Source: Frigoribacterium sp. (lineage in GTDB: Bacteria; Actinomycetota; Actinomycetes; Actinomycetales; Microbacteriaceae). From it: DNA of 34,858 nucleotides. The DNA lies in assembly GCA_025363205.1 (NCBI GenBank), contig JANYEI010000185.1, forward strand, positions 1 through 34,858, in the 5' to 3' direction. This document shows positions 29,803-34,858 of the stretch, in pieces. Both the position numbers and the translations under genes were made by a program. The notes below the pieces were generated by a model, which searched no databases, was not told the origin of the DNA, and worked only from the letters and a program-made list of their open reading frames with translations. How positions within the stretch are numbered: the first letter of the stretch is position 1; each line of letters opens with the position of its first letter.

Positions 29803-30675
29803 ATGACCGACCCGCTCATTGACCTCCTCTCGGCACTCGATCTCACGGATACTCATGCCCGCACGAGTGAGGAGATCTTCATCGGCACGAGCCAGTGGTC
29901 GGCTCTTGGCCGGGTATTTGGCGGGCAGGTGCTCGCGCAGTCACTCGTCGCCGCCCAGCGCACCATCGCGGAAGAACGTGTGATTCACTCACTGCACGGT
30001 TATTTTCTGCGGCCAGGCAATATCGACCTGCCGATCACCTTCTCGGTCGATCGCATCCACGACGGGCGATCGTTCTCCACCCGGCGCATCCAGGCCTACC
30101 AATCGGGCCTGCCGATCCTGTCGATGATCGCGTCGTTCCAGGACTCCGACGACGGCCTCGAACACCAGGTCGAGATGCCGACCGGCCTGCCACAGCCAGA
30201 GGATCTACCCACCGCCGCGGAGGTGCTTGCGGACGTCGGGCATCCGATCGCTAAGCAGTGGGCGATCGGCCGTCCGTTCGACATGCGTCATGTGCCCTCC
30301 CCTGTGTTCCTTTCCGTGGACGGACCGCGTGTCGCCCATCAGGCCGTGTGGCTGAAGGCGACTGGGCGGCTGCCGGATGACCCCAACCTGCATCGTGCCG
30401 CTCTCGCCTACGCGAGCGACTATTCGATTCTCGAGCCGATATTCCGCCGTCATGGCGTGGCCTGGTCCACGCCCGGGCTCAAGGCGGCGAGCCTCGACCA
30501 CGCGATGTGGTTCCACCGCTTCGGCCGGGTGGACGAGTGGATGCTCTATGCGCAAGAGTCCCCGAACGCCACCGGCGGTCGTGGTCTCTCGCTTGGGCGC
30601 ATCTTCAGCCGTGACGGCGCACTGCTCGCGAGCGTGGCCCAGGAGGGCATGGTCCGGCTGCCCCGGCGGGACTAG
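29803..30675 (+). CDS. tesB: Acyl-CoA thioesterase II
   Basis: A 290-residue double-hotdog thioesterase hydrolysing acyl-CoA to free acid and CoA in the cytoplasm. Typical TesB segments are SALGRVFGGQVLAQSLVAAQRT, HSLHGYFLRPGNIDLPITFSVD, GRSFSTRRIQAYQ, and the C-terminal AASLDHAMWFHRFGRVDEWMLYAQESPN, which carries the catalytic Asp region. The C-terminal GRGLSLGRIFSRDGALLASVAQEGMVRL is also diagnostic. The frame opens at 29776, but the ATG at 29803 is preferred behind GGGAGAA and gives the usual family N-terminus. The stop is followed almost at once by the repeat island. Confidence 0.94.
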   Translation: MTDPLIDLLSALDLTDTHARTSEEIFIGTSQWSALGRVFGGQVLAQSLVAAQRTIAEERVIHSLHGYFLRPGNIDLPITFSVDRIHDGRSFSTRRIQAYQSGLPILSMIASFQDSDDGLEHQVEMPTGLPQPEDLPTAAEVLADVGHPIAKQWAIGRPFDMRHVPSPVFLSVDGPRVAHQAVWLKATGRLPDDPNLHRAALAYASDYSILEPIFRRHGVAWSTPGLKAASLDHAMWFHRFGRVDEWMLYAQESPNATGGRGLSLGRIFSRDGALLASVAQEGMVRLPRRD

Positions 30676-30711
30676 GACGTCAGTCCCCGGTCCGGCAGTC
30701 CCCGGTCCCGG

Positions 30712-30783
30712 CCCCGTCCCCGTCCCCGTCCCCGTCCCCGTCCCCGTCCCCGTCCCCGTCCCCGTCCCCGTCCCTGTCCCCGT
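30712..30783. repeat. (CCCCGT)12 hexanucleotide microsatellite
   Basis: Twelve consecutive six-base units, the eleventh altered to CCCTGT, begin 37 bp after the tesB stop. On the minus strand this is a run of GGGG blocks separated by two bases, which should fold readily into a G-quadruplex. It is preceded by degenerate GTCCCCGG blocks (30679-30711). Nothing indicates that it is translated. Copy number is likely to vary between strains. Confidence 0.9.
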
Positions 30784-30802
30784 CGAGCATGCTCGTGGTT
30801 CA

Positions 30803-30899
30803 CGTCGTGGCGGGGGATACGACCGCTCGCGGAGGCGCAAACGCATCCCGGCGGGAGTTGCAACTCCCTCCACGAGGGCGCACCGCCGCCGCGACGTCG
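30803..30899. repeat. 97-bp MITE-like element, copy 1
   Basis: The element begins CGTCGTGGCGG and has CCGCCGCGACG near its right end (30886-30896), an inverted pair matching at ten of eleven positions. In its right half, 30853-30868 is the perfect palindrome GGGAGTTGCAACTCCC. A second copy lies at 30992-31088. It encodes no recognisable protein although several frames are open by composition. Its size, terminal inverted repeats and internal palindrome resemble a small non-autonomous repeat element; no transposase is nearby. Confidence 0.75.
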
Positions 30900-30991
30900 C
30901 TTGCCGGCAGTGCGAGGCGCCTTCGTGAGCAGGTCAGCCCCCGGAGAAGATGTTCCCGTCCCCCGTTCCCGTTCTGGATGTTCCCGTTTCC

Positions 30992-31088
30992 CGTCGTGGC
31001 GGGGGATACGACCGCTCGCGGAGGCGCAAACGCGTCCCGGCGGGAGTTACAACTCCCTCCACGAGGGCGCACCGCCGCCGCGACGTCG
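30992..31088. repeat. 97-bp MITE-like element, copy 2
   Basis: Identical to the copy at 30803-30899 at 95 of 97 positions. One of the two changes (G to A) breaks the centre of the internal palindrome at 31042-31057. Both copies are in the same orientation, offset by 189 bp. Each is preceded by a C-rich CCCGT tract and, further upstream, by the motif GTCAGYCCCCGG, so the whole segment looks like a tandem duplication rather than two independent insertions. Confidence 0.75.
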
Positions 31089-31135
31089 TTGAGCCAGCAC
31101 CTTAAGCCAGCACCGGGAGCCAGCACCGGGAGCGC
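31089..31135. repeat. 13-bp tandem repeat, three units and a partial fourth
   Basis: Units TTGAGCCAGCACC, TTAAGCCAGCACC and GGGAGCCAGCACC are followed by a degenerate GGGAGC. They sit directly after the second 97-bp element. Their total length roughly accounts for the difference in length between the two halves of the surrounding tandem duplication. Confidence 0.8.
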
Positions 31136-31149
31136 GCCTCGGGAACTCG

Positions 31150-31668
31150 TCAGTCCCCGGCGAGGATGTCGGTGCGCTCCGCGAGATAGGACTCGAGACT
31201 GGCGAGCCCCTGGTCTCCCTCGCCGGCAACCCAGCGCACCATCACGGTGCCATCCCGCAGCGACAACGGTCCGGTCTCGGCACGAAGGCTCACGGCATCG
31301 AGGGCAATCTCGATGACATCGAAATTCACAGTGTCGCCGAGCGCAAAACCGCCGCGCGTCGCGGCCACGCGCAGTCCCCGCCGGTAAAGCGCCTCAGAAT
31401 TCATGTACACGGTCTCGTAGGTCAGCTCGATCGCCCGGGTGATTCCTCCGGTGGCGAAGAGCCGGCCGTCCCGGTCGAGAAGCAGCACCCCGAGGCGCCA
31501 GGCCCGGCCGAGGGCATCCATCACGGCCGGACGCGGGATGAGCGCGATGCGGCGGGCGGGACGCAGACTCGCGATCGCCTCGTCCCCGATCCCCATCGAC
31601 TCCAGCCGCTCGATCGTGCGGGAGAGCATCGCACGGAGATCGGTGGTGATCGCACCCGGATCGGTCAT
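31150..31668 (-). CDS. Conserved protein of unknown function
   Basis: A 172-residue soluble protein that I do not recognise. It begins with a helical segment (MTDPGAITTDLRAMLSRTIERLE), then PARRIALIPRPAVMDALGRAWRLGVLLLDRDGRLFATGGITRAIELTYETVYMN in pieces. This looks like a basic beta-strand domain, followed by GFALGDTVNFDVIEIALDAVS and MVRWVAGEGDQGLASLESYLAERT. There is no signal peptide or helix-turn-helix. The ATG at 31668 lies five bases after a CATACT box, so a near-leaderless transcript is possible. The stop codon lies inside the third copy of the GTCAGTCCCCGG motif that recurs through the adjacent repeat island, so the 3' end of this gene took part in the duplication. Confidence 0.65.
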   Translation of the reverse strand: MTDPGAITTDLRAMLSRTIERLESMGIGDEAIASLRPARRIALIPRPAVMDALGRAWRLGVLLLDRDGRLFATGGITRAIELTYETVYMNSEALYRRGLRVAATRGGFALGDTVNFDVIEIALDAVSLRAETGPLSLRDGTVMVRWVAGEGDQGLASLESYLAERTDILAGD

Positions 31669-31778
31669 GCTTCAGTATGCCTCGCGGACGCTGGGCCGGT
31701 GGCGATCGGGGCGAGCGGCCCAGGCATTGCCGCGCCGAGATACGTGCCTGTCCGCCGACGAGAACACATCGACAGAGG

Positions 31779-31838
31779 GGATGTCCGCGACCGCGAGACT
31801 CATCTACAGAATGGATGTCCGCGACCGCGGGACTCATC
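31779..31838. repeat. 26-bp direct repeat with 34-bp period
   Basis: The block starting GGATGTCCGCGACCGCG occurs at 31779-31804 and 31813-31838 with one mismatch. It lies in the 412-bp gap upstream of the Rieske gene, between it and the divergent gene at 31150. The rest of this gap (31669-31778 and 31839-32080) shows no clear promoter. Because the period is not a multiple of three, the two copies are read in different frames. Confidence 0.75.
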
Positions 31839-32084
31839 GTGCCCGTCCGTTCGACGCTGCTGTCCGGCGACGCGATCCGTCTGGTAAATTCCCTCGACCA
31901 GCGCGGGCATCCGATTCCAGCCAGGCATGAACGCTACGTTGATGCCGTCCCGCCCGCAGGTGACAGTCAACGCCCTCTCGGTTTATTCCCAGCGGAATTG
32001 AGCCGATTCGGCACCGGGTTCGTATCTCCAGGTGACAGGCTCTTCACGTCGCACGCCACTCATCCCCGGAGGAACAGCCCATGA
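31815..32084 (+). CDS. Doubtful 89-residue ORF upstream of the Rieske gene
   Basis: ATG at 31815, inside the second copy of the 26-bp repeat, opens a frame to TGA at 32082-32084. The stop overlaps the Rieske ATG as ATGA, the arrangement used by many real gene pairs in this window. Against it: no ribosome-binding site, a Pro/Arg-rich sequence without recognised domain, weaker GC-rich third positions in its second half, and a good ribosome-binding site for the Rieske gene inside it. It is equally likely to be untranslated leader. Confidence 0.25.
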   Translation: MSATAGLIVPVRSTLLSGDAIRLVNSLDQRGHPIPARHERYVDAVPPAGDSQRPLGLFPAELSRFGTGFVSPGDRLFTSHATHPRRNSP

Positions 32085-32533
32085 CCGCACCAACTTCTCT
32101 CACCCGCCGCGCGCTGCTCAGCGCCGGCAGTGCCACCGTCGTCGGAGCGGGAGCACTCGCGCTTGCCGCCTGCAGCTCACCCGCACCGAGCGGCTCCGGT
32201 AGCGGATCCGGCTCGACAGAGGCTTCCCCAAAGATCGCCGCGGGAACCGAGGTTGTGAAGGTGGCTGATATCCCGGTCGGCGGCACCAAGGCCGCGAAGA
32301 TCGGGGAGCTTCCTGTGCTGCTCTCCCAGCCGACCGCTGGCACTGTCATGTGCTTCAGCGCGGTCTGCACCCATCAGGGCTGCACCGTGGGGGCCGCCGC
32401 CAAAGACTTCGACTGCTCCTGCCACGGCTCCAAGTTCAACGCCGAGACCGGTGCCGTGCTCAACGGGCCGGCCGTGACGGGACTCACCGCCATCAAGGTC
32501 ACCGTCACGGGGGATGCGGTCGTGACTGCCTGA
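32081..32533 (+). CDS. Tat-exported Rieske [2Fe-2S] lipoprotein
   Basis: A 150-residue exported iron-sulphur protein. The N-terminus has Arg9-Arg10 in LTRRALLSAG, a hydrophobic stretch, and a lipobox ending LAAC at Cys31, predicting Tat export and lipid anchoring outside the membrane. A Gly/Ser linker follows. The Rieske boxes are CTHQGC (Cys96, His98, Cys101) and CSCH (Cys112, Cys114, His115). By analogy with known Rieske proteins Cys96, His98, Cys112 and His115 bind the cluster, and Cys101-Cys114 form the disulphide. GGAGGAA precedes the ATG. The stop overlaps the next gene (TGATG), a DUF2231 membrane protein that is its likely partner. Confidence 0.92.
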   Translation: MTAPTSLTRRALLSAGSATVVGAGALALAACSSPAPSGSGSGSGSTEASPKIAAGTEVVKVADIPVGGTKAAKIGELPVLLSQPTAGTVMCFSAVCTHQGCTVGAAAKDFDCSCHGSKFNAETGAVLNGPAVTGLTAIKVTVTGDAVVTA

Positions 32534-33039
32534 TGGACTATGAGTTCAACGGGCTTCCGCTGCATGTGCTGCTCGTGCATTTCGTGGTCGTCGTCGTGCC
32601 AGTGGCAGCGCTCTGTACCCTGCTCGCGGCGGCGTGGCCCGCTGCCCGACGCCGACTCGGGATCGTGACGCCGATCATCGCCCTCGGCGCGCTGATCTCG
32701 GTGCCGATCACCACCCAGGCCGGGGAATGGCTGCAGGCCAGGGTCGGTCACACCGAGCTCGTCGCGGCCCACGCGGCACTCGGCACGACCCTGCTGCCGT
32801 GGGCCGTTGCCACCTTCCTCGTCGCCGCACTGCAGTGGTTCTGGTTTCGCTTCGTCAACGCTCCGGATGCCAGATTCGCCCCCCGCGTACCCGGCAGGAC
32901 CGCGCGCCGCATCATCACCATCGCACTGGCGGTGGTTGTCGTCGTTCTCGCCATCGGATCTGTTGCCACGGTCGTACAGATCGGCGAATCGGGCGTGCGT
33001 GCGATCTGGACCGGGTCCTTCACGCAGAACCCGAAATAG
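32533..33039 (+). CDS. DUF2231-type four-helix membrane protein
   Basis: A 168-residue integral membrane protein with four hydrophobic helices (about residues 10-33, 45-62, 80-103 and 123-147). The N-terminal LPLHVLLVHFVVVVVPVAAL resembles the HPxxVHFP motif of DUF2231. Conserved His residues in helices one and three (LHVLLVH and HTELVAAHAALG) could bind haem. Its ATG overlaps the Rieske stop by one base, so the two are coupled. The pairing suggests a small quinone- or haem-linked redox module at the membrane; that is inference. The stop codon falls inside a 17-bp tandem repeat. Confidence 0.75.
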   Translation: MDYEFNGLPLHVLLVHFVVVVVPVAALCTLLAAAWPAARRRLGIVTPIIALGALISVPITTQAGEWLQARVGHTELVAAHAALGTTLLPWAVATFLVAALQWFWFRFVNAPDARFAPRVPGRTARRIITIALAVVVVVLAIGSVATVVQIGESGVRAIWTGSFTQNPK

Positions 33040-33074
33040 GCCAGAACCCGAAACAGGCCAGAACCCGAAAACGG
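33024..33074. repeat. 17-bp tandem repeat, three units, at a gene end
   Basis: Three units (33024-33040, 33041-33057, 33058-33074) share the core AGAACCCGAAA. The first unit includes the last codons and the stop of the DUF2231 gene; the third ends just before the stop of the convergent thioesterase gene. Confidence 0.85.
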
Positions 33075-33076
33075 CC

Positions 33077-33556
33077 TCAGCGCCGGGTGAAGATCAGAGC
33101 CTCTTCCACATACGGCTTCCACGCCAAACGCTCCCCCGTGCTCAGTCGGCGTGGTTTCATCGTTTGCGAGTCGCACAGCACCACCCGCGTCGTGGCCCGC
33201 GCGAACAGCTCGTCCGGCTCGATGCCGACCGGAGAGCGGATCTCGTAACAGACATCGATGCCTGCGCCGCCGAGGCGTCCGATCCACACCTCGATGTCGA
33301 GCGGTGTGCGGCGATAATCGATCGGTACGAGGTACTCGATCTCGGTGCGCGCGATGATGCTCAGGGTCGCCGAGCCGAGCCGAGCATCCAGCACCGCACT
33401 CGGCGCGCTCGCTAGGCGTTCCGCCTCGTCGTCAGGCATCCACAGCGCTTGAATACGGGCCTCCTCGAGCAGGCGCAGAATCTCGACGTTGTTGACATGC
33501 CCGTACGCATCGAGGTCACCCCAGCGCAGCACTGTCGGAATGTGCAGCCGCGCCAT
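33077..33556 (-). CDS. Hotdog acyl-CoA thioesterase (YbgC/4HBT-like)
   Basis: A 159-residue single-hotdog thioesterase. The opening VLRWGDLDAYGHVNNVEILRLLEEARIQAL contains the active-site pattern D-x-x-G-H-V-N-N typical of 4-hydroxybenzoyl-CoA thioesterase and YbgC relatives, with Asp as the likely catalytic residue. EIEYLVPIDYRRTPLDIEVWI is the next conserved strand pair. The substrate is probably a short or medium acyl-CoA. The frame is open 62 codons further upstream into the EttA gene, but the ATG at 33556 is chosen because it starts the family domain and lies six bases after the EttA stop, in the same direction. Confidence 0.88.
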   Translation of the reverse strand: MARLHIPTVLRWGDLDAYGHVNNVEILRLLEEARIQALWMPDDEAERLASAPSAVLDARLGSATLSIIARTEIEYLVPIDYRRTPLDIEVWIGRLGGAGIDVCYEIRSPVGIEPDELFARATTRVVLCDSQTMKPRRLSTGERLAWKPYVEEALIFTRR

Positions 33557-33561
33557 GAGCG

Positions 33562-34858
<1,297 letters not shown>

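Noticed and set aside
30672-30863. Gly-Arg or Pro-Val dipeptide-repeat protein encoded by the hexamer tract
   Set aside because: The product is only the translation of the microsatellite, with no ribosome-binding site or other coding signal.
30712-31135. CRISPR array
   Set aside because: The repeats are contiguous or only two copies, without regular unique spacers, and no cas gene is present.
30789-31316. Open frame of about 175 codons through the repeat island, plus a minus-strand frame at 30800-31126
   Set aside because: Both strands are open across the same duplicated 97-bp element, the products are Arg/Ala/Pro-rich and carry the duplication; composition explains them.
31781-31930. Small ORF starting in the first copy of the 26-bp repeat
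   Set aside because: No ribosome-binding site, no recognisable sequence, and the start is only the repeat itself.
32013-32040. tRNA T-arm-like sequence around GGGTTCGTATCTCC
   Set aside because: Flanking bases do not form the T stem, and no acceptor or anticodon arms are found nearby.

Overview
The window is a high-GC, densely packed actinobacterial chromosome segment, most likely from the family Microbacteriaceae. The support is gene content: a giant SCO7613-type membrane protein with a zinc ribbon, a DUF2510 micro-protein, an Rv2466c-like thioredoxin-fold protein, a group II truncated haemoglobin, a Glu-type RpiB and an EttA ABC-F protein. Frequent GTG/TTG starts, ATGA/TGATG/GTGA gene overlaps and probable leaderless promoters fit the same picture. 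This assignment is inference from gene families; no database search was possible. No rRNA, tRNA, CRISPR array, phage or transposase gene was seen.

Layout. (1) 1-4115: a branched-chain acyl-CoA catabolism block. An isobutyryl-CoA dehydrogenase-like gene and a cut-off enoyl-CoA hydratase-family gene run leftward, divergent from etfB-etfA plus a cytochrome b561-like membrane protein. (2) 4197-9264: a pentapeptide-repeat protein, the 1323-residue zinc-ribbon membrane protein, then nested alternative hairpins and a 58-residue DUF2510 protein. (3) 9261-15803, all leftward: amidohydrolase, PaiB-type FMN-binding protein, VOC protein, Fpg/Nei glycosylase, RpiB, cupin-like protein, DinB-like TIGR03086 protein and a DadA-like FAD oxidoreductase. 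(4) 15833-16094: a compound repeat with two copies of a UUCG-capped hairpin. (5) 16098-24769: an Rv2466c-like protein leftward, then rightward a Cys/His-rich conserved protein, aminopeptidase N, two large hairpins, an ABC exporter ATPase whose permease carries an in-frame TAA, MscS, truncated haemoglobin and a fatty-acid desaturase. (6) 24849-28896: CitE-like lyase, MaoC hydratase and a 29-codon upstream ORF, divergent from a TetR regulator across a palindromic operator, then a KstD-like FAD dehydrogenase. (7) 29056-34858: an unknown protein, acyl-CoA thioesterase II, a repeat island (30679-31148), an unknown protein, a Rieske lipoprotein with a DUF2231 membrane partner, a hotdog thioesterase and the C-terminal part of EttA.

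Theme. Much of the window concerns acyl-CoA and redox metabolism: acyl-CoA dehydrogenase, ETF, MaoC, CitE, two thioesterases, a desaturase and several flavoproteins. The cytochrome b gene behind etfBA suggests a route for ETF electrons into the membrane.

The most unusual material is non-coding. A tandem compound repeat at 30679-31160 combines a (CCCCGT)12 tract with two near-identical 97-bp elements bearing imperfect terminal inverted repeats. The 78-bp hairpin repeat at 15833-16074, the switch-like hairpins at 8983-9021 and the interrupted ABC permease are the next best leads. No complete new defence or mobile system could be demonstrated.
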